Source: Alcaligenes sp. SORT26 (GTDB lineage: Bacteria; Pseudomonadota; Gammaproteobacteria; Burkholderiales; Burkholderiaceae_B). Taken from it: a DNA stretch of 64,000 nt. The translations under genes were made by a program, and so were the position numbers. The stretch spans positions 3,348,001-3,412,000 of the forward strand of contig NZ_CP070975.1 of assembly GCF_017377875.1 (NCBI RefSeq). Reading direction: 5' to 3'. Below, in pieces: positions 45,231 to 54,454 of this stretch. The notes under the pieces are model-generated. The model did no database searches. It saw only the letters and a program-made list of their open reading frames with translations, and was not told the origin of the DNA. Positions within the stretch are counted from its first letter, which is position 1. Each line of letters starts with the position of its first letter.

Positions 45231-47287
45231 AATTCCACCTGTATGCCAGCCAGGATATTGCGCCCCATCAGAGGAGCTTGGCGGGAAATGAAGGAGGTGT
45301 GCCGGTAGGCCAGCTTGTTCAGCAAGTTATTTCCTCGCAGGTACAGGGTGTAGGTGTTCTGATCCAGATGCAGGCGGTAGCTTAAACCCATGCTCAACAA
45401 ACCGTAAGACGGCGAACGTTCTTCGTGTTCGGCCACACGGTCCTGGGCAAAGGTGTGGGTGTAGCCGACAAAGCCGGACCAGTTTTGCCAGTTCAGATCA
45501 GTCCGGATTCCCAGGCGGGCGGCGGGCATGCGGGGCAGGTCGCGGCCAGGATTACGCAGTTTACCGCGCACCAGATCGCCGTAGAGGCTGACCGAGGCCC
45601 AGGAGGTCACGGGGTAGGAGGCTTCGGCTTCCAGGCCCCAGAATTGAGCCTTGTCCTGGCTGTACTGGATGAGCTGGAAGTCTTCGTGACGGTCCAGGCT
45701 GCGGCCATAGATATAGCCCGAGCTGCGGGTGTAGAAGGTGCGCAGGTCAAAGCGCAGGTCCCCCAGGTTCTTTTGCAGGCCCAGGTCCACGCTGTGGCTG
45801 GTTTCCTTGTCCAGATTCGGGTCACCACGTTCATAGCTGAGGGTGGCAAAGTGCACGCCCTTGGCAAAAAGCTCCTGTGCCGTGGGCAAGCGCTGCGAGC
45901 GGGACACGGACAGGCTGGCGGCGTACTCCGGTGCAAAGTCCCAAACCGTTCCCAGGGAGAAGGAGGTGGCGGTGCCTTTGCGCCGTTCCAGCGTTTGCGA
46001 GTCAGGGGTGACGGTTTGCCATTCCTGGCGTGCGCCCATCTCTAGACGCCAATTGTCCCAGTTCACGCTCTCCAGCAGGAACAGGCCTTGGCTGCGAGTG
46101 CGAGTAGGTGGGATGAAGTTTTCAGTGCCGTCTCGGGATGCAAAATCAGACTGGCTGGTTTGCAAGCCGATTACCCCTTCAAAGGGGCCCCAGGGATTGT
46201 GTTCCATCTCCAGGCGAGTGTCGTAGCCGCGGTTGGTGAAGCGGGTGCCAGCAATATCACCGTCTTTTTCTACATGCTGGTAGTTGGTAGTGCCAGCGCG
46301 CAGGCGGGCACGTTTGAAGCCGGGCAAGGGATCGCGCAGTTCGCCTCGGATATCAAGGCGTTGGGTACGCAGGTGGGCGGTCGCCGAGTGTTCATGCTCA
46401 TGGCCGTGATCGTGGCTGTGTCCATGATCGTGGTCATGCCCGTGGTCGTGACTGTGGCCGCCGCAGTGCAGGGTGGCTCCGTGCGGATGGCAGTCCTCGT
46501 ATTCGTGGCTGTGGCCGGGCAGGCCGTAGCTGTCTTCGCGGTAGGAGTAGGCTGCACCGATATAGCCTCGATCCCCGATAAAGGACAGGCCTACGCTGCC
46601 GGTGTCACTGCCGGAATTGGAGTCTTTGACGTGAGTATCCGTCCAGTTGGGGACGCGATAGTCGCGGCTGCGATGCGAAGCTCCCTCTACGTGCAGGGCG
46701 ATATTGCCTTCGCCTGCTGTCATTTCTACGGCCCCCATCTTGCCGCGATCTGCGGTGGAGCCTTGGGCGCGAACAGTGCCTTCAAAGCCCTTTTCTGGAA
46801 TGGCTGTGGGGATCTTGCGATCCAGCACATTGACTACGCCACCAATAGCGCCACCGCCGTAGAGCAGCGCAGAGGGGCCACGCAATACCTCAATGCGCTC
46901 AGCCTGCCAGGTGTCTACCGTAATGGTGTGATCGGGAGAGATGGCCGAGGCATCCATGACTTCTGCGCCATCGCTAAGTACTTTTACGCGCGGTGCGGTC
47001 TGGCCACGGATGACCGGACGGCTGGCCCCGCTGCCAAAGCTGTCTACGTGTATGCCAGCTTCACCATCCAGCAGTTCTCCCAGGGTGCCGCTGCGACGCA
47101 GCTCCAGTTTGGGGCCTTGCAAGACCGTGCTGGCCGTAGCCAGTTCTGTTTGCCGCAAGGCCAGGGGGCTGGCGGAAATTCGGATAGGGGCCAACTGGGG
47201 GACAGGATCTTCAATTTCATTAGCGTGTGCAGAAGCGCAAAGCAGTAAGGCCAGGGTTAGGGGTAAGGGGCGTGGCTTGAAAGGCAT
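45227..47287 (-). CDS. TonB-dependent zinc receptor, ZnuD-like
   Basis: 686-aa outer-membrane receptor with a signal peptide (cleavage near ASAHA, residue 21), a plug domain (about residues 40-150) and a 22-strand barrel ending in an aromatic residue (VEF). A large external loop near residue 270 holds a His/Asp-rich stretch with repeated HDHGH and HSHDHGHEH units plus two cysteines. Such loops capture zinc in neisserial ZnuD. ATG at 47287 has GGAAG upstream; longer frames extend into non-coding sequence. A consensus Zur box at 47317-47331 fits zinc-repressed expression. Confidence 0.9.
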   Translation of the reverse strand: MPFKPRPLPLTLALLLCASAHANEIEDPVPQLAPIRISASPLALRQTELATASTVLQGPKLELRRSGTLGELLDGEAGIHVDSFGSGASRPVIRGQTAPRVKVLSDGAEVMDASAISPDHTITVDTWQAERIEVLRGPSALLYGGGAIGGVVNVLDRKIPTAIPEKGFEGTVRAQGSTADRGKMGAVEMTAGEGNIALHVEGASHRSRDYRVPNWTDTHVKDSNSGSDTGSVGLSFIGDRGYIGAAYSYREDSYGLPGHSHEYEDCHPHGATLHCGGHSHDHGHDHDHGHSHDHGHEHEHSATAHLRTQRLDIRGELRDPLPGFKRARLRAGTTNYQHVEKDGDIAGTRFTNRGYDTRLEMEHNPWGPFEGVIGLQTSQSDFASRDGTENFIPPTRTRSQGLFLLESVNWDNWRLEMGARQEWQTVTPDSQTLERRKGTATSFSLGTVWDFAPEYAASLSVSRSQRLPTAQELFAKGVHFATLSYERGDPNLDKETSHSVDLGLQKNLGDLRFDLRTFYTRSSGYIYGRSLDRHEDFQLIQYSQDKAQFWGLEAEASYPVTSWASVSLYGDLVRGKLRNPGRDLPRMPAARLGIRTDLNWQNWSGFVGYTHTFAQDRVAEHEERSPSYGLLSMGLSYRLHLDQNTYTLYLRGNNLLNKLAYRHTSFISRQAPLMGRNILAGIQVEF

Positions 47288-47316
47288 CTCATCTTCCGGT
47301 TTGTTAATTTTCGAGA

Positions 47317-47331
47317 TGTTATAACATAACA
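47317..47331. promoter_or_regulatory. Zur operator (zinc uptake repressor box)
   Basis: The 15-mer TGTTATAACATAACA is two perfect six-base half-sites around a three-base centre. It lies 30 bp upstream of the zinc receptor start codon. It fits the neisserial Zur consensus TGTTATDNHATAACA at every position and resembles the enterobacterial Zur box. Confidence 0.85.
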
Positions 47332-47661
47332 ATAATTTTTTAATTAGATAAAAAAAACATTTCAAGTAGAGGGGGCTTGGCGATATTGGTGATTGCAATA
47401 GTCTGGGGAAATGACGTCTTTGGCTTGATATGGCAAGTCTCGCAAGCGCGTTTCGTCTATATGTTTGGAAGTGAGCTATTTCGCTGCATGGGCTTGCCTC
47501 GTCTCTCGGTAGAACACGATGTGTGTGATGAGAAATCTGTATCCATATCGGGGACGTGACCAGTGCAGAAACAGACGGCAGGGCCATGTCTGTGAATCTG
47601 GCACTGAGCCTGCAAGGCATCAGAGAAGTCTCGCATTAACCAATCATTGAGGAGTTTAGGG
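47332..47661. other. Gene-free spacer between the zinc receptor and the 2H phosphoesterase gene
   Basis: About 330 bp with an AT-rich left third (to about 47370) that probably contains the receptor's promoter. I see no supported gene or RNA in it. The right end carries the GAGGAG ribosome site for 47662. Confidence 0.5.
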
Positions 47662-48411
47662 ATGAACCACATCTTGAGTCGGCGTCGCTTATTGCGCTTT
47701 GCCTGTGTCATTGGGTTAACCGTTGGTTTATGGTCGGGTCTTGGGTACGCACAGCAAGCGCTGCCTGCCGAGCCAGGTGGGGTGACCGCGATTGATATCC
47801 TGCTGGAGCCGGACGCACTAATGCGTGAAAAAGCGCAGTCCACGAATACGCGTTTATTGAAGCTTTATCCTGCCGGGTTTGCACTCGACGAGGCACATCG
47901 CGCGCATATCACCGTGATTCAGCGTTTTGTGCGCACAGCGGATCTGGATAAGGTGTATGCCGCCGCCAATGCTGTGCTGGCGCAGTCCAAGGTGCAAGAC
48001 TTCAGGATTGAGGCGCTTAAGTATTTCTATATGCCTACGGGGGAGACCGGTTTGGCTGGGATTGTTGCAAAGCCAACTCCCGAGCTGCTCAAACTACAGG
48101 CGGATTTGCTGACGGCAGTTGCCCCTTATACGGTTCAGACGGGTGATTCATCTGCCTTTGTCACAACGCCGGATGATCCTGTGATTGACCCTGTTCTGAT
48201 TAATTATGTGTCGACGTTCGCGCTTAATTCATCGGGTGAGAAGTACACACCGCACGTCACAACCGGGGTGGCACTGAAGGCAGACCTGGACAAAATGCTG
48301 GCCGAGCCCTTCCAGACCTTTAGCTTTTCCCCAGCCGGGGCAGCGGTTTACCAATTGGGTCAGTTCGGAACCGCTTCCAAAAAGCTCAAGCAGCTTCAAG
48401 TGAGTCAATAG
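47662..48411 (+). CDS. Exported 2H phosphoesterase / 2'-5' RNA ligase-like protein
   Basis: 249-aa protein with a basic N-terminus and hydrophobic segment (LSRRRLLRFACVIGLTVGLW, residues 5-24), so it is probably exported. The two hallmark H-x-T motifs of the 2H superfamily are visible: HITV (near residue 84) and HVTTG (near residue 205). Relatives act on 2'-5' or cyclic phosphodiester bonds in RNA or nucleotides. GAGGAG precedes the ATG at 47662. The gene is alone between the zinc receptor and ada. A periplasmic role (cyclic nucleotide or RNA turnover) is inference. Confidence 0.72.
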   Translation: MNHILSRRRLLRFACVIGLTVGLWSGLGYAQQALPAEPGGVTAIDILLEPDALMREKAQSTNTRLLKLYPAGFALDEAHRAHITVIQRFVRTADLDKVYAAANAVLAQSKVQDFRIEALKYFYMPTGETGLAGIVAKPTPELLKLQADLLTAVAPYTVQTGDSSAFVTTPDDPVIDPVLINYVSTFALNSSGEKYTPHVTTGVALKADLDKMLAEPFQTFSFSPAGAAVYQLGQFGTASKKLKQLQVSQ

Positions 48412-48538
48412 CCCGCTTGCAGGATGCAGGCCGCGTAAGCGCGATGGGACGCGGCTTGTATGGAAAAAATCTGACAATCTTGGAATAGACGCCTGAAAAT
48501 CGACTGTCCGTTTGCGTGTTTCGGAGTAAAAATCCGAC

Positions 48539-49615
48539 ATGCTATTTGATCTTCCCGATTTCCAGACCCTATACACAGCCCTGCTGAGCCGAGATGAACG
48601 CTACGACGGTCAGGCCTTCGTCTGCGTGTCCTCCACGGGCGTGTTTTGTCGCCTGACTTGCCCAGCCAGAAAGCCTAAAGCCGAGCATTGCTCCTTTCAT
48701 GCCACGATTGGCGAATGCATCGAGGCAGGCTTTCGACCTTGCAAGCGATGCCATCCGCTGCAGGCGGCGGCTTTGGAGGACCCCACCATCACCGCCCTGT
48801 TGCGAGAGCTGGATGCCAAGCCGGGTTTGCGCTGGTCAGAAGGGCATCTGGAGCGCATGGGCTATGACCTGTCGACGGTACGCCGCAGCTTCAAAAGGCA
48901 CTTTGGCATGACTTTTCTGGAGATGGCCAGACAGCGTCGTTTGCGCGAGGGCTTCGAGACGCTGGCCACGGGTGGCAATGTGATTGCCGCGCAGCATCAG
49001 GCCAGTTTCGAGTCGGCCAGTGCGTTTCGGACTGCATTTGCCCGTTTGTTGGGCTGTGCGCCTGCGGTGTTGCGTACCGATGGCTTGCTGCGAGCCACCT
49101 GGATTTCTACGCCCTTAGGGGACATGATTGCGGTCAGCAGTCACAGCCATCTGCATTTGCTGGAGTTTGTGGACCGCAAAGGTTTACCGGCTGAACTAAA
49201 GCGTTTGCAGGCGTCGATCAAGGATGGCATTGGTATTGGTGTGCTGCCGCCTTCAGAGCAAGCGGCGGCCGAGCTTGCCGATTATTTCGCAGCGCGTTCT
49301 GATCGCTTCAATACCCCCTTGGCTTTGACCAGTGGCAGTGCCTTTACGCAAGAGGTCTGGCGGATCTTGCAAGACATTCCAGCCGGGGAGACGCGCAGCT
49401 ATTCCGAGATCGCCCGTCAGATAGGGCGGCCGACCGCCGTGCGTGCGGTGGCGCGGGCGAATGGGGCGAATCAGATTGCCTTGATGATTCCTTGCCATCG
49501 CGTTATTGGCGCTGACGGCTCCCTGACCGGCTATGGGGGCGGTTTGTGGCGTAAACAGCGTTTGATCGAGATTGAGCGTGAACTCAAGAGGGCGAAGCAA
49601 GCCATGGCCAGCTAA
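48539..49615 (+). CDS. ada: Bifunctional DNA repair protein / regulator Ada
   Basis: 358-aa Ada-type protein. The N-terminal zinc domain has the phosphotriester-accepting cysteine region (VFCRLTCPARKPKAEHC and CKRCHP). An AraC-type HTH follows (about residues 85-180), and the C-terminal alkyltransferase domain contains MIPCHRVIGADG (near residue 320). It repairs O6-methylguanine and methylphosphotriesters and, once methylated, normally activates its own gene. This is the second O6-alkylguanine transferase in the window besides that at 16037. Confidence 0.93.
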   Translation: MLFDLPDFQTLYTALLSRDERYDGQAFVCVSSTGVFCRLTCPARKPKAEHCSFHATIGECIEAGFRPCKRCHPLQAAALEDPTITALLRELDAKPGLRWSEGHLERMGYDLSTVRRSFKRHFGMTFLEMARQRRLREGFETLATGGNVIAAQHQASFESASAFRTAFARLLGCAPAVLRTDGLLRATWISTPLGDMIAVSSHSHLHLLEFVDRKGLPAELKRLQASIKDGIGIGVLPPSEQAAAELADYFAARSDRFNTPLALTSGSAFTQEVWRILQDIPAGETRSYSEIARQIGRPTAVRAVARANGANQIALMIPCHRVIGADGSLTGYGGGLWRKQRLIEIERELKRAKQAMAS

Positions 49616-49718
49616 GCAAGGGCTGATGGGGTGGCATTCAGGCCAAACAGTTGGTTCTGGCGTGCTCGGGCAGGATGACAAGGCGCATCCCGCAATACAA
49701 AAGAGCCTTAATGAACAA

Positions 49719-49755
49719 GCCCCAAAAGCCTGGATAAGGATCCGGCTTTTGGGGC
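49719..49755 (-). terminator. Terminator of gshA
   Basis: A 12-bp perfect stem (49719-49730 with 49744-49755), extended by an inner GGAT/ATCC pairing, lies 31 bases past the gshA stop. T residues on the minus strand lie within the stem flank rather than in a long tract. Confidence 0.75.
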
Positions 49756-49785
49756 AGTTCAGAAATGCGGATGGCTTAAGCGGCC

Positions 49786-51369
49786 TTAGCTGTTTTCCAC
49801 TTCAGGAGGAATCAGATTGCGTTCGTAACGCTGAACGTAATCCTCAAAGGATTCCTGGTCCTGGGCTTCGATATCAATCTGGGCCTGCAAAGAGGCTTTG
49901 GCCTGTTGCTCGAAAGCGGCTTGTTTGTCGGCAGGCAAAGGATGAGCCAACAAGGTTTCGTGATGCTGGCGGCTGCGTTGCAAGGCGTAGTCGTGAAAGC
50001 TCAGGCCTGTGTCACGCAAACGGCTCAGTACCTGGGCCGAAGGCGTCAGTGCCGGGTCTTCCAGTTTGCGAATTTGGGCTTGTACCGCTTCGGTGTGACC
50101 TTGGGTATTCAGGGCCTGATCCAGCATTTGTGCGTAGGGCAGCAGAGATTCCAGAATCTCGTGGCCCCAGTCTTGCAGGCTGACGCTTTCCTTTTGCTGA
50201 TTGGTCAGCATCAGGCCGGGGCGACGGCCTTCGCGCACGACAGTTGCAAAGTTGCTCTTGCTGTCCTGGCAGTAACCACCGTCCGGGAAGAAGGGGCTGT
50301 CTTGTACGGTACAGAACAGCAGGAAGGTGTCCAGGAAGCGGCAGGTCTGCTCGGAAATGCCGGTAGGCGACTCAGGGTCGATGTCCAGGCAACGCACTTC
50401 GATGTACTCCACGCCACGCTGGGCCAGGGCGGTAGCCGGGCGCTCGCTGCGCTGAGTGGTGCGCTTGGGGCGAATGCTGGAGTAGTACTCGTTTTCGATT
50501 TGCAGAATGTGGGTGTTGAGCTGAATCCATTCGCCATCGCGGTGGGTGCCCAGTTTTTCGTAATCGGGCCAAGGGGTCACGGCAGCGTGATACATGCGCA
50601 TCACAAAGGTGTCCAGGTCGTTGTAGCAAAGCTGAAGCTCAGCCTGGGCTTCCTTGTTGTGATAGCCCAGATCGCTCATGCGAAGACTGGTAGCCCAGGG
50701 CATGGTCAGCGTATCGTCGTCGACCTTGTCCAGATTGTTGCTGCGACCTTGCAGGAAGTTGGCGTCCAGCACGGGCGAGGCACCAAACAGGTACATCAGC
50801 AGCCAGGAATAGCGGGTGAAATTGCGGATCAGCGCCAGGTAACCGTTGGAGCGCTGGTCTTGCAGATTGTCGCCACAGACATTCAACAGAGGCCAGATGC
50901 CATCAGGCAGGGAAAAGTTGTAATGCACCCCGGCAATACACTGCATGGGCTTGCCATAGCGCTCGGCCAGACCGCGTCGGTATACATGCTTGAGCATGCC
51001 GGTGTTGGATTTACCGTACCAGGCAATGGCAATGTCTTTCTCGGCTGGCAAGAGCGCGGGCATGGACTGGTTCCAGATTATTTCCTGGTCCAGCTTGCCG
51101 GCCACAAAGGTGTGGATGTCGGCCAGTTCCTGCAGCACGTCCTCGACCCGGTCTTGCGGCTCGGTAATCAGCTCCAGCAGGGCTTCGGCGTAATCGGTGG
51201 TGATATGACCGTTGGTCAGGGCCGAACCAATCGCTTGGGGGTGGGGAGTATTTGCCAATTGGCCCAGCGCATCGACGCGCAGTCCTTCTTTTTCGATGCC
51301 ACGCAAGATTCCCTTCAAAATCTCGGGATTCTGTTGCAGGGCAAGGCGGCGTTCGTGGCTGGTGTTCAT
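49786..51369 (-). CDS. gshA: Glutamate--cysteine ligase
   Basis: 527-aa proteobacterial-type gamma-glutamylcysteine synthetase, catalysing the first step of glutathione synthesis. Family motifs include GIEKEGLRVD near residue 25, ELITEPQ near residue 68, and GVHYNFSLPDGIWPLL near residue 150. The YIEVRCLDIDPESPTGI segment near residue 320 binds substrate and metal. ATG at 51369 gives the normal length; an in-frame ATG at 51480 would add a 37-residue unrelated tail. It is a single gene with its own terminator. Confidence 0.95.
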   Translation of the reverse strand: MNTSHERRLALQQNPEILKGILRGIEKEGLRVDALGQLANTPHPQAIGSALTNGHITTDYAEALLELITEPQDRVEDVLQELADIHTFVAGKLDQEIIWNQSMPALLPAEKDIAIAWYGKSNTGMLKHVYRRGLAERYGKPMQCIAGVHYNFSLPDGIWPLLNVCGDNLQDQRSNGYLALIRNFTRYSWLLMYLFGASPVLDANFLQGRSNNLDKVDDDTLTMPWATSLRMSDLGYHNKEAQAELQLCYNDLDTFVMRMYHAAVTPWPDYEKLGTHRDGEWIQLNTHILQIENEYYSSIRPKRTTQRSERPATALAQRGVEYIEVRCLDIDPESPTGISEQTCRFLDTFLLFCTVQDSPFFPDGGYCQDSKSNFATVVREGRRPGLMLTNQQKESVSLQDWGHEILESLLPYAQMLDQALNTQGHTEAVQAQIRKLEDPALTPSAQVLSRLRDTGLSFHDYALQRSRQHHETLLAHPLPADKQAAFEQQAKASLQAQIDIEAQDQESFEDYVQRYERNLIPPEVENS

Positions 51370-51562
51370 GGTGGTGTTTCCCACTTTCGAAATCGGGTGC
51401 AAGATACGGGACTGTTCAATGGGCGCAGGCCCGTCTATAAATAGTAGTCCGACCAGGCTTGCTTTGTTAAGTTGCGCCAAAAGGCGTGTCAGGCAGGGCG
51501 AGTATAAGGCGGCTGTTCAGCCAGCCGATGAAAAGCATGAAACGGGATATGGGATTAGCACC

Positions 51563-52093
51563 ATGATGATCAGGCGCATTACCGCGGTACTGGCGGCTTT
51601 CTTGATGTTGGCAGCCTGCAGTCCGGAGTTTAACTGGCGCAAGGTTCAGCTTGAGCAAACGGGCTTGTCGGCCATGCTGCCGGGCAAACCAACCACCAGT
51701 CACCGACTGTTGGATTTCGAGCACTACAAGCTGGATTTTTACCTGACTACTGCCACGGCCGGTGGGCAAAGCTATACCGTAGGCCACGTTATTTTGCCTA
51801 CAGAACTGCAGCAGGACGAGGCCGCTCGTCAACGCTTGTACGAGGCTTTGCACGAGTCTCTGCGCGAGAAGTTCATACCCGATGGGCAAGTCAGCGAGAA
51901 AAGCCAGATTCAACTGCCACTACCCGGACAGATCTTTTACATGACGCGCGATGTGGGCGGGGTGGCCTTGCGGCTGGAAGCCATGATCCGCATCGAGCCG
52001 GGCTGGCTGGTGCAGGGCTTTGTTATGACGGATTCCGGGAAGGCCCCGGACGCGGCACAGGCAAAGGTGTTCTTTGACGGCCTAGCTCGCTAG
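51563..52093 (+). CDS. Putative lipoprotein of unknown function
   Basis: 176-aa protein with a lipoprotein signal peptide: MMIRRITAVLAAFLMLAAC, with the lipobox Cys at residue 19. The rest is soluble and predicted to alternate strands and helices (GYTVGHVILPT-like strand, then QRLYEALHESLREKF). I do not recognise the family. The ATG at 51563 is followed by a second ATG. Its last 71 bases overlap, tail to tail, the LuxR-type HTH gene on the other strand. Confidence 0.75.
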   Translation: MMIRRITAVLAAFLMLAACSPEFNWRKVQLEQTGLSAMLPGKPTTSHRLLDFEHYKLDFYLTTATAGGQSYTVGHVILPTELQQDEAARQRLYEALHESLREKFIPDGQVSEKSQIQLPLPGQIFYMTRDVGGVALRLEAMIRIEPGWLVQGFVMTDSGKAPDAAQAKVFFDGLAR

Positions 52094-52316
52094 CCGGGTC
52101 GCCGCTGATCAGGTGCTGTTGCAAGGCCAGGGTAATGGCAGCCTGACGGCTATAGACGCCAAGCTTGGCGTAGGCGTTCTGGAAGTGGAAGTTGATCGTG
52201 CGTTCAGTGATGCCCAGGATGATGCTGATTTCCCAGCTAGTCTTGCCATGGGCAGCCCAGTTCAGGCAGGACTGCTCGCGTGCAGTTAAATGCGTCACGG
52301 TAAAGCCATTCCTCAT
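52023..52316 (-). CDS. Stand-alone LuxR-type HTH protein
   Basis: 97-aa protein consisting almost only of a LuxR/GerE DNA-binding domain (residues 7-70, with LTAREQSCLNWAAHGKTSWE and the recognition helix region ITERTINFHFQNAYAKLG). The GKTSWEISIIL pattern is typical of quorum-sensing LuxR proteins, yet no autoinducer-binding domain is encoded upstream. It could be a functional single-domain regulator or the remnant of a longer gene. The C-terminal 25 residues (Pro/Arg-rich) overlap the lipoprotein gene antisense and may be non-native. Confidence 0.6.
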   Translation of the reverse strand: MRNGFTVTHLTAREQSCLNWAAHGKTSWEISIILGITERTINFHFQNAYAKLGVYSRQAAITLALQQHLISGDPASELGRQRTPLPVPRPGPSRNPS

Positions 52317-52569
52317 GCATTCGTGGTAGACGTCGGGCCAATGTACTCAAATTTAGCTTAGCTGGCAGACAGATGTGCGTGAAAATAATGATGTAAATCA
52401 AAGCATTGTCTTTTCGCTGACATTACCTTTGTCCAGAGTTCTGAATCGATCCCGGCTGGTCGATTTGGACGCCGCGCCGCAGCGATGCTAGAATTTTGTC
52501 TTATACGTTTTGCGCCGATTTGCCTGATCCGCTTGCGGGCGCTCCATAAATCCAGCTAAAGAGGTCCTG
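52317..52569. promoter_or_regulatory. Upstream region of metX
   Basis: 253-bp gap between the LuxR-type gene and metX, divergent in orientation. AAAGAGGTCC (52558-52567) provides the metX ribosome site. I looked for the conserved pieces of SAM and SAH riboswitches and did not see them. Confidence 0.4.
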
Positions 52570-53814
52570 ATGGCCACTGATTCCGTCCCTAGCGCCAACG
52601 CTGGCGCCCTTAGCCCATCCTGCGGATTGATCCCCGAAGGTTCCGTGGGCCCTGTACATGCCGAACTTATCGCCTTTGACGAACCCCTGCACCTGCGCAG
52701 CGGGCAAGTGCTGCCCAGCTACGAGCTGGCAGTCGAAACCTACGGCACCCTGAACGAAGAACGCAGCAATGCGGTGCTAGTGTGTCATGCACTGAACGCC
52801 TCGCATCACGTTGCCGGTTATTACGACGACGATCCCAAAAGCATAGGCTGGTGGGACAATATGGTCGGCCCGGGCAAAGCCGTTGATACGGATCGCTTTT
52901 TTGTGATTGGCGTCAATAATATTGGCTCCTGCTTTGGCTCTACCGGCCCGTCCAGTACCAATCCTGCTACTGGCAAGCCCTGGGGCTCCGAGTTTCCTGT
53001 TCTGACGGTGGAAGACTGGGTTCGCGCCCAGGCCCGTTTGGCGGACTACTTCGGCATCCGCAAGTTTGCTGCCGTTATGGGTGGTTCTTTAGGTGGCATG
53101 CAGGCCTTGAGCTGGGCCATTAGCTGCCCGGAGCGCGTGGAAAACTGCGTGGTTATTGCCAGCACACCGCGCCTGTCTGCCCAGAACATTGCTTTTAACG
53201 AAGTGGCCCGTAGCGCCATTTTGTCTGACCCGCAGTTTCACGGCGGTAATTATTACGAGCACGGTGTAGTGCCCAAAGCTGGTCTGGGCGTTGCCCGCAT
53301 GGTGGGCCACATCACCTACTTGTCCGATACCGTCATGGCCGAAAAATTTGGCCGTAACCAGCGTGCGCCTGCTCAAGGCGGCGAATACCACTACAACTAC
53401 GGTGTGGAATTCGAGGTCGAATCCTATTTGCGTTATCAAGGCGAGAAGTTTTCGCGTTATTTCGACGCCAATACCTATCTGATCATTACGCGGGCGCTGG
53501 ATTACTTTGACCCTTCGCGTCAGTTCCAGGGGGACCTGGTCAAGGCGCTGGAAAACGTGCTGGCCAAGTTCCTGCTGGTGTCTTTCACCACGGACTGGCG
53601 TTTCTCGCCCGAGCGTTCGCGTGAGATTGTGCAGGCCTTGCTGCGCAATCAGCGTCAGGTGACCTACGCCGAAATCGATGCACCACATGGTCATGATGCC
53701 TTCTTGCTGGAAGACCCGCGTTACCATGCCGTTGTGCAGGGATACTATGACCAGATCGCCGCTAATTTGGGCTTGCCCGCGCGTACGCGCACTACAGGGG
53801 TGTTGGCAGAATGA
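52570..53814 (+). CDS. metX: Homoserine O-acyltransferase MetX
   Basis: 414-aa alpha/beta-hydrolase-fold enzyme of methionine synthesis. The nucleophile elbow is [10 protein letters not shown] (Ser near residue 175), with the catalytic His in [11 protein letters not shown] near the C-terminus and the Asp in TDWRFSPE. The family acylates homoserine; whether acetyl- or succinyl-CoA is used cannot be decided by eye. It overlaps metW by four bases (ATGA), the standard metXW operon. Confidence 0.95.
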   Translation: MATDSVPSANAGALSPSCGLIPEGSVGPVHAELIAFDEPLHLRSGQVLPSYELAVETYGTLNEERSNAVLVCHALNASHHVAGYYDDDPKSIGWWDNMVGPGKAVDTDRFFVIGVNNIGSCFGSTGPSSTNPATGKPWGSEFPVLTVEDWVRAQARLADYFGIRKFAAVMGGSLGGMQALSWAISCPERVENCVVIASTPRLSAQNIAFNEVARSAILSDPQFHGGNYYEHGVVPKAGLGVARMVGHITYLSDTVMAEKFGRNQRAPAQGGEYHYNYGVEFEVESYLRYQGEKFSRYFDANTYLIITRALDYFDPSRQFQGDLVKALENVLAKFLLVSFTTDWRFSPERSREIVQALLRNQRQVTYAEIDAPHGHDAFLLEDPRYHAVVQGYYDQIAANLGLPARTRTTGVLAE

Positions 53815-54437
53815 CTAAGCTGCAGACTCAGGTGGATTCCGCCATGTTAAGACCGGACTTGCTGCGTATTGCGCAATGGATTGAGCCAGGTTCGCGAGTG
53901 CTGGATCTGGGCTGTAACGATGGCACCTTGCTGGCGCATCTGCGTGATACGCGCCAGGTCGTCGGAACGGGTGTCGAACTGAATGATCAGTTCGTGATTG
54001 CCTCGGTGCGCCGTGGCGTCAACGTGATCCAGCAGGACTTGGAAAAAGGGCTGGCGCTGTTCAGCGACCAGCAGTTTGATACCGTCGTCCTGTCCAAGAC
54101 ATTGCAGTCCATGCACCATACCGAGCACATTCTGCGCGAGATGGCCCGGGTGGCGCGGTATGGTATCGTCTCGTTTCCTAACTTCGGTTATTGGCCGCAT
54201 GGCTGGAGCATTTTGCGCGGACGCATGCCGGTAACCGGCGAAATGCCTTACCAGTGGTACAACACGCCCAACATCCATTTGTGCACCATGAAAGACTTTC
54301 AGGATCTGGCCCAGGCTGTGGGTGTTCGTATTCTGGATAGTGCAGCCTTCAATGGCAGCAGCACGGTGCGCTTTTTGCGGGGTTGGCGCAGTACTTTGGC
54401 CATGTATCGTTTTGAATCCCCTCATCTTGCTGCTTAG
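53811..54437 (+). CDS. metW: Methionine biosynthesis protein MetW
   Basis: 208-aa methyltransferase-like protein. The SAM-binding motif [12 protein letters not shown] (near residue 32) and the [19 protein letters not shown] region are family-typical. MetW partners MetX in many proteobacteria and is thought to be needed for full homoserine acyltransferase activity. It is translationally coupled to metX. Confidence 0.93.
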   Translation: MTKLQTQVDSAMLRPDLLRIAQWIEPGSRVLDLGCNDGTLLAHLRDTRQVVGTGVELNDQFVIASVRRGVNVIQQDLEKGLALFSDQQFDTVVLSKTLQSMHHTEHILREMARVARYGIVSFPNFGYWPHGWSILRGRMPVTGEMPYQWYNTPNIHLCTMKDFQDLAQAVGVRILDSAAFNGSSTVRFLRGWRSTLAMYRFESPHLAA

Positions 54438-54454
54438 CGCTAATAAGGCCTGAC

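Noticed and set aside
46088-47248. 386-codon plus-strand frame rich in Ala and Val
   Set aside because: It mirrors the zinc receptor coding sequence. The hydrophobic look comes from the complement of the His/Asp repeats.
49906-51444. 512-codon plus-strand frame
   Set aside because: It is antisense to gshA, which is intact. The translated sequence has no recognisable family.
52317-52569. Possible SAM or SAH riboswitch upstream of metX
   Set aside because: None of the conserved core pieces of these riboswitches was recognisable by eye.
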